From NCBI GenBank assembly GCA_022316685.1, contig JAKJHU010000183.1, forward strand, positions 62,001-126,000: a stretch of 64,000 nucleotides of DNA. Reading direction: 5' to 3'. A model generated the notes under the pieces. It was not told where the DNA came from and searched no databases. It saw nothing but the letters and a program-made list of their open reading frames with translations. Within the stretch, counting starts at the first letter, position 1; the number at the start of each line of letters is the position of its first letter. The position numbers and the translations under genes were made by a program. The stretch is from Progne subis subis. Its lineage: Eukaryota; Chordata; Aves; Passeriformes; Hirundinidae. This document shows positions 49,881 to 61,953 of the stretch, piece after piece.

Positions 49881-51174
49881 ACTCTTCAAATATCTTGTTG
49901 AATCATCTCTTGTCTTCAAAGCAGAGGGTGTAGCAGCGGAAGGAGAGCTTTCCCTGGGATTTGAGGCACTGAGTGGGAGTTGAGAGAAAGGCCAGCATCT
50001 GCTGATCTCAGGGTACCACCAGGAGAATTCTGCACCAGGATCCTGAGGAGGTCACTTGGGCTGGAGCCATCCCAAGGCCTCCGGTTCGAGCAGGATCCTG
50101 CAAAGTGACCGAGGGAGGCCGGAGAGTCCCAACAACCTCGCTGATTAGGGGAAAGCTGATGAGCAAGCAATTCCAGCATAAATCAGGCTCGCATTAAATA
50201 TTTAGGCGTGATTTAAACCAGCAGAGCTGTGGTTCACAAACCACCAGAGGTTTTTGTAGGGATGAGGATGCTTTAAATAAAAATAAAAGTCACCGTTCTG
50301 GTCAGCACACAGATGTAAAACTCAGGGCAGGAAAAACTGCCTGAGTAGTGCTGATGGATAATTCAGGCCCAAATACCTCTTGGAGTAATTTTCCTCCCCA
50401 TTCCAAGGCAAGTTCCAGCCCTAATCAGACATGAACTGAGACAGGATTCCAGAAAATGTATTTTAAGCTCTTTTTTTCTCAAACATTATGTGCTCGAGCT
50501 TTTCCACCTAAAAGCCGAAGGCTGGAAATTTAAAATACTATTGAAATATAATTAAAAGTATTAAAAATAGTACATTAACTGATTAATTAAGTTAATCATC
50601 TGTTGGGGTTGATGATGAGCAGACCGAAGCCAAAAAAATTTAGGGCCCGTCCAGAGCTGGGAGTTTTTTGAAAGACACCAAGTTTTCTTGATCCTTTTGA
50701 GAATGCCAGCCTAAACTCATATCCAGCAGCCTTTATCATTTAGTTATTTTTTGGGTCTCTTGGAAAAACTAAAATCCCTAACACACAAGGGCAGCATCAG
50801 TACAGACGAAGCAGCATTGTCAAGTTTGGAATACATAGCTCAAGTCCTAGTGATGGCACAAGTTGTTTCAGAGCTGTCCCCACGTGTCCTGGGCTGTCTC
50901 TGTGCCTATTCCCTGGACTAGGCCTCAGCTCCTTTTCCTGGGAAGGAAAATCCCACAGGCATTCCCTTGCTCAGCCAACAAGATGACTCAGCTGGATCTC
51001 ATCAGGGGGCCAGGCTGTGAGTCCCCAAAAATTAAGCCCTTCATCCCCAGGCTGTGCACACAGGAGGATCTTGACATCCATGGAAAAGGGGAGCAGGTCC
51101 GCTCAGAGCAGATACAAATCACCAATTCCTGCAGTCAGGGCCAGGCTTGTGTAAACAGGCTCTGGAAGGAATAA

Positions 51175-51221
51175 ACTCAAAGATCTTTAAGGTCTCTTCC
51201 AACCCAAACCAATCCATGATT
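51175..51221 (+). mobile_element. CR1 3' tail scrap
   Basis: AAAGATCTTTAAGGTCTCTTCC, then AACCCAAACCAATCCATGATT. Only the terminal block remains. Confidence 0.75.
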
Positions 51222-51902
51222 AATGGAGCAGAGATGGAAATCATTTGGATGGTGCAACACTGGACAAGTCCAAGAACCTCATCCCCTGGACTTAAGACCA
51301 TCCCAAAAGCAGAGGTTGGAACAGCCAAGTGAGGAGATGGGAGCAGAATGAGGATATCTCTGGATAAGGAAAAGCAATGCCAGCAGCGCTCCTTAAGTCT
51401 CTGGAGCTGGCACAGTCCTGCCAGCCTCCTTATTCCGGCCCTGCCTCGTTTGGGAGCAGCACGAAAACACTTGGAAGGGAAGGAAGTAAGCATTTAATAA
51501 GTCTGAAATAATTTTTTACAAATTCATTAGCTATTATTTCAGCTGCATGACCTCCTGAAGGGACTTTCTAGAGGGCCAGATTATGCAGTCAACTGAAAAT
51601 ATAAATAAGTATAGGGAGGGCAGGGATCACTTTGTTCAGCCAAACCGTGTGGGATGTCAGGTTAAGTTTCCTGTTGGGTGCATCCGTGCACTTCCAGGAG
51701 GGAAGTGTGGTCCAGCATTTGCATTTCTTCTGCCAACTTCAGGGAAGATTGTCTCGTTCATTGGTGTTGATTTCAATTGCTGCTGCTTTTAAGGAGCCTT
51801 TAATCTGAATGTCTGTGTATACATTCACATCGATATTTGCTGATGGGGAAGTGCTGTGTTAGGGGTGAAATGTGCTGTGCACCTGTAGATACACATCTTC
51901 CC

Positions 51903-52034
51903 TATTCCTGGAAGCGTCCAAAGCTTGGAGCTTGGAGCAGCCTGGGATACCAGAGTGCCCCTGCACACGGCAGGGGGTAGAACAAGATGAGGTTTAAGGT
52001 CCCTTCCAGCCCAAATCATTCTGTGGTTTTATGG
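51903..52034 (+). mobile_element. CR1 3' tail
   Basis: CTGGAAGCGTCCAAAGCTTGG, GGAGCAGCCTGGGATACCAG, GAACAAGATGAGGTTTAAGG and TCCCTTCCAGCCCAAATCATT follow in CR1 order, with the ending CTGTGGTTTTATGG. Confidence 0.85.
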
Positions 52035-52500
52035 TATGATGAGGTCCTTCGGTGCCTGTGTAAGAACAGCAACAAGAAATTTCAAAAGAAAACAAAAGCA
52101 TTTTTAATGGGTAAAAAGCACACAGAGGAGTGAAAAGTTCTTAAATTAAGTCACCCCAGACATCCTCCACACCCAGATATTTAACTGAATCTGGGATCAC
52201 AGATGAGCCTGTGTGTTGTGTGCAGAAGCATGGAGACATTTCTCTAGACAAAGACAGATCCAAGCTTCCCTATTCTCTCCCTGCATTCAGTCTGATTCCC
52301 TAACAAGCCTCTAAACCCTCATTTCAGTCACCAAATGTAACACCCAGCCTCCTCCCTTCACAAATATCACATGCTGGTTTAACCTGGAGAATATGAAACT
52401 TAAACATCTTGTACCGCAAATAAAAACCGTGGGTAAAACTCAGTTTACAGAGCACAAAAGCTCTGTATCCAGCATCAACCAGAGGTTCCCTTCACCCCAG

Positions 52501-52613
52501 AAATGTCCAAGGCCAGCTTGGATGGAGCTTGGAACAGCCTGGTCTGGAGGAAAGTGTCGGATCAGATGACCTTTAGAGGTCCCTCCCAACCCAAAATCAC
52601 TTTGAGATTCCCT
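52501..52613 (+). mobile_element. CR1 3' tail
   Basis: TGTCCAAGGCCAGCTTGGATGG, GCTTGGAACAGCCTGGTCTGG and GATGACCTTTAGAGGTCCCTCC, then CCAACCCAAAATCACTTTGAG. It includes a small internal deletion of the GTCCCTGCCCATGG block. Confidence 0.85.
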
Positions 52614-52916
52614 GAGCAGAGAAGCCCATCAGCAACTTCCGAGCAAACCCCTGACTCCCAGGAGCACCAGCTCGGCTCAGCTCTGCCCATTGTGGAACCC
52701 AGGGAGGAGCAGCACTGCCAAAATCGGAGCAGGGAGCCTTTGTTAGGAGCAGATGCTGCAGAGAGCTCCTCCAGCTCGCCCCCAGAGCGGGGATTGCATC
52801 AGTGCCACAGGTTATTATCCCAGCGGGAACTTCGCAGGGGTCACTCACCGAGGTTCAAACAAGTCCAGCTTTTGCAGCTGGCAAACCTAAACAAGACCAG
52901 CCAGCTGCTGCCGAGC

Positions 52917-53160
52917 TGAGTCAGCCACGCTCACTTGCATGAAAGAGTCCACTTACTTAACCCGTTCGTTTAATCACCCAAACCCCAAAAACCTGATGAC
53001 TGCAGACAGGAAGACACACATCTGCCCTTTTGCAGCATGACAGGCTGGGAAAGACCGTGGAAACCGATTTTCCAGGGCTTTTTTTCCTAGGCTGCTGAGT
53101 GTGCGCCGCTCACAAATCATATTCCTGGGAGTCGCTGGCTGGGCTGCTCTGAGTCAGCAG
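52917..53160. promoter_or_regulatory. Pair of AP-1/MAF-type sites in the TWIST2 intron
   Basis: GCTGAGTCAGC (AP-1 core at 52917-52923) and CTGAGTCAGCA (core at 53150-53156) are both extended TGAGTCA sites of MAF/AP-1 type, 233 bases apart. The stretch between has no recognised repeat. With the site at 47514 they make three such motifs in 6 kb. Confidence 0.3.
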
Positions 53161-55886
53161 AGCATGTGCTAAATCCCAGTCCGGCCAGCGGAGCGAGCAG
53201 CACGCATTTAAATATTAAACTTGTGATTACATCCTCCTCTAAACACAGGCAAGCCGACTTGTTTGCTCCTCCAGCAGAGAGATTCCATCTCTGCGCGCTT
53301 CTTCCTCCGAAAATTTGAACTTGCTGGAGCGGGGCTGTTCGTTCTGCTTTGAAAAACAGCAGCAAGGAAAGTGATAGCTTCGTTTTGCCTCTCGTGCAGA
53401 CATAAAATCCAGAAGTGAGATGAAAATGTGACACGGGAGCTCTAAAGGGGATAATTTCTCGATAGGAAAGGAACATGGAGCAGCGGCGCGGGCAGCAAGC
53501 AGAGTAGAACAACATTTTAGAAATCATTAGTCAGTCATTGCAAGGGGAATTAAACCCCTCGGGGTGTTCATTTATGGCAGTGGAGGCCTTTGGAGCAGAG
53601 CAGAGGGTTTGGAACCTCCTGGAGCTATCCAGGCTGGAAACAAGAGGTTGTGAGTAAGACCTGGCTCCCTGTCCCGCTCCTCGTGGTTTGCCTGCCCAGC
53701 ACGACCCAAGGAGCAGTTTCAGGGAAGCCCATAAAGCAGCCGGCCAGCCCCACGCCGAGCTCGAGGCAGTGATGCTGCTGCTGGGTGTCTTGGAAAGATG
53801 ATTCATGGATGCTCAGAGCCCTGATGGGGACCGGGGGCATGCACTGACCATTTTGCTGGAGGAGGATGGCAGCATCTAAACTCACAGAAATAAAGACAAA
53901 ATATCCCCACCCTGACCAGCCCCCAGGGAGATTCACAGACACTCTGCTGTTGCCTGCATTACGTCCAACCCCTGCCCTGCACAAGAGACCCGAAGGAGTT
54001 GGGCACCCCCAGGAAGCCCTTGCGAAGAGGCTGGCAAGGAGAGGAGGAGGAAGAGGAAAGAGAGGGGTAGAGCTGATTATGAACACCAGGGCAGGGAACG
54101 GGCTCAGTACCTCATAGGGCTGGGGCTGAAATCCAGACAGCATGGTTTAAGAAACCTAGTTTAAGAGTTTTAAACCTGGTTTAAACAGCATATTCTGTGA
54201 TTCTAAGCATGGGCAAAGCCATCTGCATGGAAGGCAGCAGCTGTAAAGTTTAGGAAAACAACTCTACTCTGTGGTACTTGCATTAAAGGCTGGAAGAAAC
54301 GCGGGACCGAGGAGTGATGTGGGACCCAGGGTGGATTTTGTGCCACGCTGATGTAGCTGCCAGGCCAAGGAAAAGGGAGAGAAGGAGACCTGGGGCAGGA
54401 GAAGATAAGGAATGCAGAGCAAGCCAGGCCTATCACACCTATTCAAATTCCAAGTCACTGTCACCATTCCCGGGGTGCCAAAGCTACCAGTCCCAATGAC
54501 ACACCCCAGCCCCACAAAATCCAGAGTGCCTTACTACATACCGAGGACTCCTTCCTCCCCCATGCAGGATTGTTTTTCAAATAAAAATATAGCTCCCTCT
54601 TCACGAGGGCAACACCCTCTAACCCCAGGTATTTTAAAGAGTTGAGTGATTCTTGCCATAAAAAAAAAGATCAGAGGGCCTTTATTGACTGCAGCAGGGT
54701 TAAGCCGGTTTATTCCAAGTGAGAATTTGGCCCCTTGACTTCAAGGAAGCTGTGCTGATTAATCCCAGATGGAGACCTGGCCGGGTACAGTCCCTTCCCA
54801 AAGTCCTGGGAGTGAATCACCTCCATTGCTCAGAGCCTGGGTGGTTATCGAGGAACAAGGAACAGCACCTGCCATGTGGGAAACATTGAGAACAGGGCCA
54901 GGGAATTGGGACTGAGGAATCTGGGGGTTTTTAGGGTGTGCCTTATAGTGGGGGGAAGATGCTGCAGCGGCATCCTTTCTCCTGCAGAGATCTGGGAATG
55001 TCACTTGGGATGGGAGTCCAAAACCTGGCCATTGAGCGCAGCGGGCAAGGAGATGTGGAATCCTCCTGGCTTCTACCACTGAGGGCTTTTTGTGGTGCTC
55101 AGTGAGGAACCATGAATGCAAAAGCAAGATTAAATCCATCCATGCTTTGGGGAAGCTGCCCCAGCATCTCTGGCAGTTTTGAGAAGCAAACACAGCTTCA
55201 TTCCTACTCCAGATGCCAAGAAAAAGCAATCATCTCCAGGGCTAACTCAGGACAGGCAAGATTTTTCTTCTCAGAGTTGTAGGCACAAGTGCCATACTTT
55301 TTTCAGGAAAAGCTAAAATCCTTTACACGTATGCCTGCAGGAGAGATGGCAAAACTGTGGATAAACACCTGAATACACCAATTCTAAGGTGGGTGTTGGT
55401 GGGTTTTTGGGTCTGAAATGCAGAGGGGGTGGTAACTCCCCACCAGGTCACTCATGCAGGGGCAGGCATTAAAAAATCACAGCTAGGGGATGCCAGTATC
55501 TCCTCAAATTTCCCCTAAGGATCTCTGCCCCAAATTTGCATCCTGCAGGCCAGGGGGACTCTGAGGTCTCAGCTTTGGGTGTGGAGGAGACTTCTGGGAA
55601 GAGAGAAATGCCTGGGCTCGCAGTTCACTAGCTCCAGCCCGGCCTTCCAAGCCGTGTTTGTGAGGGCCAGCATCTGGAGAGGGGTGGGAGCCGGGGATTG
55701 ATAGGCAGCAGCACACGTACAGCTGTGCACATCTGGCCCACAGGTGCCTCAGCTGCTATTTGTCAGGGACATGAAAAAGCACCCCAAGTTCCCAGGGCAG
55801 TTGTACCTGTCCCGTGGATTGTTCCCAGAAGCCCGCAGAATTCTGTGGATTTTTTGGTCTCTGCTTTTTAGTGGGTGGCCCCAATT

Positions 55887-55907
55887 TGTTTGTTTGTTTG
55901 TTTTTTT
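55887..55907. repeat. TTTG microsatellite
   Basis: Four TTTG units followed by a T run. Confidence 0.85.
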
Positions 55908-56615
55908 CTGTTATTATTTTATTTGAAAGAAGGAGTTTAAACCCTAGATGCTTTTAAAATGGGGGGCGCGGGGCGGGTGTTGTTATTAATTCCACTGGCA
56001 TTAATCCACAGAGCTGAGTCGGTCATAATGGATGGCTGTCATCCTTCTCCTGATTTACTCCTAGGAGCAGAGGTTACTACAGAGCCTTTGTGCTGGACTG
56101 ATGAAAAAAACTGAGGCTGCTTCTCCCTGTGCTCAGCCACAGGCTCAGCCAGACTTGCTCCCAAAATATTTAATCTATGCAAGGACAGGTAAAGTGCAGA
56201 AGCGAGTAGGAAAAGTCTCATCCATGGGGTAGGAAAACCCCAGAGCAAGCATCCCACGGGGATGTTGCCGCTGCTGAGGTTTGGGAAATGCAGCTGCACA
56301 CAGGAAAACTGTGAGAGCAGAGGAGCTTTTGGCTGAGAGGGCCAGACCAACAGAGTTCCTTTGGAAAAAGAAGAAAGCCACAGATGTATATGTTTATTTT
56401 TAGAGAAGGTGTCTTTCCTAGAATTTGTATTATTTTGGCAGGAGCGCCGAGTGGGAGGAGGAAAGGTTTCCCTTTGGCCAATAATATCTGCTTTCCTCAA
56501 ACAGGGTGGAGGCAGGAGTGTGTTCTCACAGCCCGGTTCATATCTCAGTTGTGCTTATCCCTGCAGAGGCAAACAGGGACCAGAGACCATGATCCAGTGT
56601 CTGCCAGCTTTGTCC

Positions 56616-56651
56616 TAAATTAAATTAAATTAAATTAAATTAAATTAAATT
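56616..56651. repeat. AAATT pentanucleotide microsatellite
   Basis: Seven perfect TAAAT/AAATT units. Confidence 0.95.
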
Positions 56652-57470
56652 CCCCCTCGGGCTGCAGGTTGTGCCTGTGCAGGGTGGGATCTGTCATTGT
56701 GAGCATCTCAGCAGAAGCTGATAGGCCACCTGTGACAACTCCACCCCTCTTCCCTGATTTCCACCCATTCCCACTGCTTTGGCCCCGTTTTGGGCGTGCA
56801 TTTCAGGCAGTGCCTGCCCAGAATTGCCGGTGCTGTGACAGCTGGAGCCCATCTGGATCCGAGAAGGCCATAGGATGTGGGACTCGGGAGGCAGAGGAAG
56901 GTGGGATGTGGCTGCTCTCTCCCTTGGTGTGAGCCTCAGAGCCTCTTTCTAGGGACACGTCTGTGTCTGTACAAGCTCTCCTCCCCAGCCCTGGGTACTT
57001 CCCTGCAGCTGCACTAGGAGAACACCTCATTCCCTGCCTTTCCCCCACTTTGTTCCACACCGTTCTCCTGTGGCTGTGTGGGGGAATGGATTTGAGCCAA
57101 AGAAAGCGATGATGAGCTCTGTTAGCTCTCCTGCCCCTCTTTGCCCCCATCCCTGGCTCAGGAGATGCCACTGGGCGTCCCTCAGCGTTTGTTCTTCCGA
57201 GCCACCCACAAGGCAGCCGGGCAGCCACGCAGCTCCCATGCTTCTCCAAAATTATTCCCGAACACCAGGTGCAGCGCTGCTTTTCCCTGCTCGTTAGCGG
57301 CTTCTGCCCCTCAGCAATTCCAGGCTGCCATTCCAGCAATGTGCTGCCAAGGTTTTGACGAGGGGCTCCCACAAACCTGCCGCCTCCTCCTCCTCCTCCA
57401 GCTGCCACCAGCCCTGCTCGGCCTGTGGAGGAGTGTGGGGCTGGGAAAATGTGCCTTTGCTGTTTAAAGC

Positions 57471-57492
57471 TTTTTTTTTTTTTTTTTTTTTT
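57471..57492. repeat. Poly-T run
   Basis: About 22 T. On the opposite strand it encodes the lysine run in a long but unsupported open frame. Confidence 0.9.
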
Positions 57493-57868
57493 CCCTTCAT
57501 GTTGGTTTAAAGCTGTTTTTATATTTGTTTGAATTTTCTGGTGAGGGATGGACACGGCACCTAGGGGCAAACAGTCCTGACTGCCTAAATTTTGCTGTAG
57601 AGAGGCAGAACCTAACAGAGCAGCTCTGAGCATCCCAGCAGCAAAACGCTTCACTTTTCAGCATTCCCTTCTCCTCCCTGTGGTGAGCACGGCCCCACAA
57701 GACTGATTTTAGCTGGGCTACCACCTGAAATGTTGATGAATTGGCTCTTTCTAGGTGTTTTGGGCCCCAAAAGTTTTTCCATGGGAAGTTGTTGAGCCCA
57801 CAGGTAGAAGCCATTGAATTCCTCTCTTCGGTGAGCATCCCTCTCTTCTTCTCGAGGGGTTCTTTCCT

Positions 57869-57990
57869 TTCAAGGCCAGGTTGGATGATGCTTGGAGTGA
57901 CCTGGGGTAGTGGAAGGTGTCCCTGCCCATGACAGAGGATGGAACTGGATGAGCTTTAAGGTCCCTTTCAACCCAAACCATCAATAACCC
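57869..57990 (+). mobile_element. CR1 3' tail
   Basis: TTCAAGGCCAGGTTGGATGATG, GGTAGTGGAAGGTGTCCCTGCC, GATGAGCTTTAAGGTCCC and TTTCAACCCAAACCATC. A typical tail. Confidence 0.9.
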
Positions 57991-58831
57991 TTTCTGCAGC
58001 TGTGTGAGGGGGGAAAAAATATTTAAAGCAAAATTATGGAGTCATTTCCGGCAATATATGAGAGAAGCACTCACAACTGGAGCTTTTTGTCCGGCCCCCA
58101 GCCTCAAGGCCATGCTCCATCCTGCTCCAATGGCTGGGAGCAGACCCAGGCAGAAAGGACCAGGGTTCTCCCTGTGGCATCATCTCTTTAGGATCCTCCA
58201 TTTTCCCCAGACAGTGACGTGTCAGCAATCCATGGGCCTTCCTCAGTGATGCACAAGAGGGTCTGCAGAGAGAGAAACAGCCTCAGGGGGAGGAGAAAAG
58301 GCTTCAATCTCCATTTCCTCATGCCACATACCCATCAAGCTGCTCCTGGTAACAAACTGGGGAGCTGCAGGATACAGGGAGGATGTTTCACCTCCAACCA
58401 GCCACAGGCAGATAAATCCCCCAAGCTCTGAAAGGGCTGGAGTGAATGAGAGAGAGGCTTGTCCCTGGCTGAGGAAGGGTCCGAGAGGGGGCCCGCAGCT
58501 CAGGAACGAACCTCTGCCAGGGATGTGTTTTGAAACGGTTTCCCCGTTGTGAGATGCACATAATTGTGTCTTTCCCTTGGTCTGGGAGGCTTCAAGAGCG
58601 GGTGGTTGATAAGGGTTTGTAGCAGCAGAGGCAGCGCAGCCCGAGCCAGGGGATCTGGTTTCAGTCTGTCCCTACCCGCAGCCTCAGATCTGATTTTGGC
58701 CCTCTCTCCACCCCCTCGCACAGACGGGACGCAATTATCTGAATTCCTTTCTCTGCTGCTTCCTCCCCTCTGAAGCCCTGCAGCCTGGTCCTACCGCCTT
58801 TTCCAGGGCTCCCTCCTTTCCTGGTTCATGG

Positions 58832-59000
58832 AAATCAAGGGATTTCTTATGGGTTTATCCATTCCTGATAACACCCCCAAAAATCAAGGGATTTCTGCTG
58901 GGTTTCTCCTCTCCTGGTAATACCCCAAAAATCAAGGGGTTTTCTGCTGGGTTTAGCCTTCCGTGGTGGGAAACACATTGGAAAATCAAGGGAATCCTGT
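58832..59000. repeat. Minisatellite, period about 49 bases, three copies plus a partial fourth
   Basis: AAATCAAGGGATTTCT-type starts occur at 58832, 58881, 58929 and 58983 (spacings 49, 48, 54). The first three are followed by GGGTTT and then CCTGGTAAT- or CGTGGTGGG-type sequence. The copies differ by several substitutions. Confidence 0.85.
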
Positions 59001-59007
59001 TTCAAGG

Positions 59008-59071
59008 GGTTTTTTTGTTTGTTTTGGTGTGTGTGTGGGGGGGCTTTGTTGTTTGTTTGTTTGTCTGTTTT
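59008..59071. repeat. T/G low-complexity tract (TTTG and TG units)
   Basis: TTTGTTTGTTTTGGTGTGTG, a run of G and then TTTGTTTG units. It is directly next to the 49-base minisatellite. Confidence 0.85.
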
Positions 59072-59193
59072 GTTTCACCACCCGAAACATGAAAAGGTTT
59101 TACGTTTAAACAAAGACGGGCTTAAACTGAAACAGGTTTATATTTAAATTAAACAAGCTTAAATTTAAACAAATTTGAGTGATTTAAATTTAA

Positions 59194-59302
59194 ACAAGGC
59201 CAGATTGGACGAGGTTCTGAGCAACCTTCTCTGATGGAAGGTGTCCCTGCCCATGGAATGGGACGAGCTTTAAGGTCCCTTCCAGCCCAAGCCACTCTGT
59301 GA
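59194..59302 (+). mobile_element. CR1 3' tail
   Basis: AAGGCCAGATTGGACGAGG, TGGAAGGTGTCCCTGCCCATGG and CTTTAAGGTCCCTTCCAGCCC, then a terminal CACTCTGTGA. Confidence 0.9.
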
Positions 59303-59837
59303 AGTGGCTACCATCAATTTTGGCTCCAGATACAGCTGAGAACTCCATGAAATCATTCGGGAACATCCCTTCAGCAGTGATTCTCCCAGTCACGGGGATG
59401 CCATCAGCAATTTTGGAGCACGGCTGGTTCCCTCTCTCCCCATACCCTGAAATAACTGGGCCCTTTGTGTGCCCAGGAAATAAAAACAATGGCAAGAAAG
59501 AGGAATCGCCATTGGGCATGGAAAATTTTCAGCTCAAGCAGCAAAAGTTTTGGGAGGTTTTTGAGCTGATCACACCCCATGGGGTGCTGGGAGGCAAAGT
59601 GTCCAAACCTGACTGTGGATATTTTGATTAATCTGTGCCATGGGGCTTTTTTGAGGAGTTATTTCCAGAACAGCTGGGAATGATGGCCCCTGAGCTCAGG
59701 AATGGGATTTTAGTGATTTTCTAAAGTAGGAGCATTTTATTTTCCTTTGTGCTGTAACCCAGCATTGCTTGAAGCTACTGGTGGGGCTATTCCAGAATAA
59801 TCTTTTACACTAAAAAGAGGAGAGATTCAGTGAGGAA

Positions 59838-60033
59838 GAAAATTCCTGACTTTGAGTGTGGTGAGGCCCTGGCACAGGGTGCCCAGAGAAGCTGTGTCTG
59901 TCCCTGGATCCCTGGAAGTGTTTAAGGATGGGGCTAGGAGCAACCTGGGATAGTGGGGAGGCATCCCCACCCATGGCAGTATGAACTTTATGTTCCCTCC
60001 CAAACCAAACCATTCTCAGATTCGTTCTATGAA
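59838..60033 (+). mobile_element. CR1 LINE 3' fragment
   Basis: GTGTGGTGAGGCCCTGGCACAG, GTGCCCAGAGAAGCTGTG, CCTGGATCCCTGGAAGTG, AGCAACCTGGGATAGTGG and CCAAACCATTCTCAGATTCG, ending TTCTATGA. It reaches further 5' than its neighbours. Confidence 0.9.
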
Positions 60034-60237
60034 TACCATATTTTCCTCATCTTGATGTGTTTGGTCTGTCCCATCTTGTTCAGGCCTCACCTCCAAGAAG
60101 AAGCAACTCCACATGGGATTTCTCCTTCCCCTTTTGCCCTAAAATATACCTGGGATGTAGGGTGAGAAAAAAAAAAAAGGCCTTGTGAGCAGAGCCCTTT
60201 TTCTACAATCTCAACTTTAAAAGAAGTTGGAAAAGCC

Positions 60238-60325
60238 AACTTAAAAAAAAATAACGACAACCAGAAAAAAAACCCAAAACCCCCCCAAAAAACAGCAAAA
60301 CCAAAACCAAAAAAACCCCCAAAAC
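60238..60325. repeat. A/C low-complexity tract
   Basis: A runs with interspersed CC to CCCCCC, about 88 bases. Confidence 0.85.
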
Positions 60326-60715
60326 AAACTCCAACAGTTCTCCTGCATTTCGCATTTCATTTGCACTCTCAGCCACGTCAAGGAAATTATTTCAATCCTT
60401 TTGTAACCAAACCCATCCCAGTCCTATATAAGCAAAGGTCTGGGGGACCTGTTGCGAAATTTCCTGCAGGGAAACCAGGGCCATGCTCTTGCTGCCACCT
60501 TCCATCAGGCCAGCAGCTCTCTGCTCCCGTGATATCCATGGGGAATGCTCCCGGTGGGGCTGAGAAATGCTTCCAAAGCAGGGAAAAACGGATCAGCAAG
60601 GCCTCAGACAGAGGAGGCTGCGCTGGGTCTGCGCTGGCGGTGCATCACAGCTCTGCTCCCTGTTAGCGTAAGAGAAACACTCGGAAATCCCCCAGAAATC
60701 CCAGGAGAAAGCAGT

Positions 60716-60756
60716 TCCCATCCCTGGAAGTGTGCAAGGCCAGCTTGGATGGCCCA
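60716..60756 (+). mobile_element. CR1 scrap
   Basis: TTCCCATCCCTGGAAGTG, then TGCAAGGCCAGCTTGGATGG. Only an internal block of the tail remains and the 3' end is missing. Confidence 0.7.
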
Positions 60757-60889
60757 CAGAGGTTTTCGGGGCGTTTTCCCTCTTCCTCCTTCCCCCTGCA
60801 GCACCCGAGGCGCAGCGTGCGGGGGAAGAGGATCACAGGCCGGATTCGGGGCCTGATTTCAGAGCCTGATTGATTTCAGACCGTGATTT

Positions 60890-60946
60890 CACAGAATCAC
60901 AGCACGGTTCGGGTTGAAAGGTGCCTCAAAGCCAATCCAGTTCCAT
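60890..60946 (-). mobile_element. CR1 3' tail scrap
   Basis: The + strand reads CACAGAATCACAGCACGGTTC and GGGTTGAAAGGTGCCTCAAAG, the reverse complement of a CR1 tail. It is the only antisense CR1 in the last 32 kb and faces the sense scrap at 60716. Confidence 0.7.
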
Positions 60947-61376
60947 GGAACTAGGACGAGGTGGAATGTGGCGTAGCCATTCCAGAGCTCCGGGAAATCT
61001 ACGATCCGCAGGGTGGGCCGCCGCCGTCGCCTCACCGTAACAGGGAAGGGAATCGGCCTGTCAGCACGGAACTGCTGTGGAATTCCCAGTTCTCCGGCTG
61101 GAGCTGGAAACCAGAAAGAACCAGCGGGAAGGAGAGGCCTCAGGGCAGCAGCAGCCAGAGCAGGGGGTCTCAGCCAGGGTTAAAGACGTCAGCTCTGCCC
61201 CGGGAGCAGCTTTGTGCTGAGCTCTCTGCTCTTGGGTGGGATTTAAAAAAATCCCTGGAACTAGACCAGCTTTTTATCTGGTTTTACCTCCTTTTCATGT
61301 CAGCCACATTCAGAGAAGAGCAGGACACAGCAAAACCTTGTGTGACCATCCTCCACCCATTTCTTCTGCTCGCTCG

Positions 61377-61390
61377 GGGTGGGGGGGGGG
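61377..61390. repeat. G-rich run
   Basis: A GGGT step is followed by ten or more G. Confidence 0.8.
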
Positions 61391-61814
61391 AAATCAGCAA
61401 ATTACTCTGTGGTATCTTCCTCCTTCCTGGATTTTATTTTCCTTTCCTGGAGCCCTCCCTGGATGGGGAAAGGGTCAGCCTGTCATCTGTCAGACACGGG
61501 CATCCCCAAACCACCGGGAGAAGTGGAGCTTTCCTAACCGGTCCTGGGCAGCCTGACAAGTCCCCAAGCTCGTCTGCAGAACGTGGTTGTAATTAGATAA
61601 TTAATAACTTGGAGAGGGAAAGGAAAGGAAATCAGCTAAATGGAAGCTTTCCTCAGCGGGAGGAAATAATTATATCTGCTTTTTGATATCTGAGCTGAGG
61701 TGGCTTTGCCGAAGGCAGGAACAGCACCTTGCCTGCAAAGCCATCCCTGCCCTGAGCAGGATGGGGGATCCCGTGGGCACTGCTGGCTCATGGAGTCTGT
61801 CCCACAAAACTTAC

Positions 61815-61953
61815 CCTGTTCCTGGAAGTGTTCCACACCAGGTTGGAGCAACGTGGGATAGTGGAAGGTGTCCCTGCCCATGGCAGGGGGGAGGAATGAG
61901 ATGAGCTTTGAGGTCCTTTCCAACACAAACCATTCTGGGATTCAGTGATGTTT
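61815..61953 (+). mobile_element. CR1 3' tail
   Basis: CCTGGAAGTGTTCCACACC, GGTTGGAGCAACGTGGGATAG, GAAGGTGTCCCTGCCCATGG and GAGGTCCTTTCCAACACAAACC, ending ATTCTGGGATTC. It is the last repeat before the inferred TWIST2 exon 2. Confidence 0.9.

Noticed and set aside
56803..57654. Open frame of 283 codons on the minus strand
   Set aside because: Composition is repetitive (lysine run from a poly-T tract, glycine run from a CTC-rich stretch). No domain, splice context or family resemblance was found.
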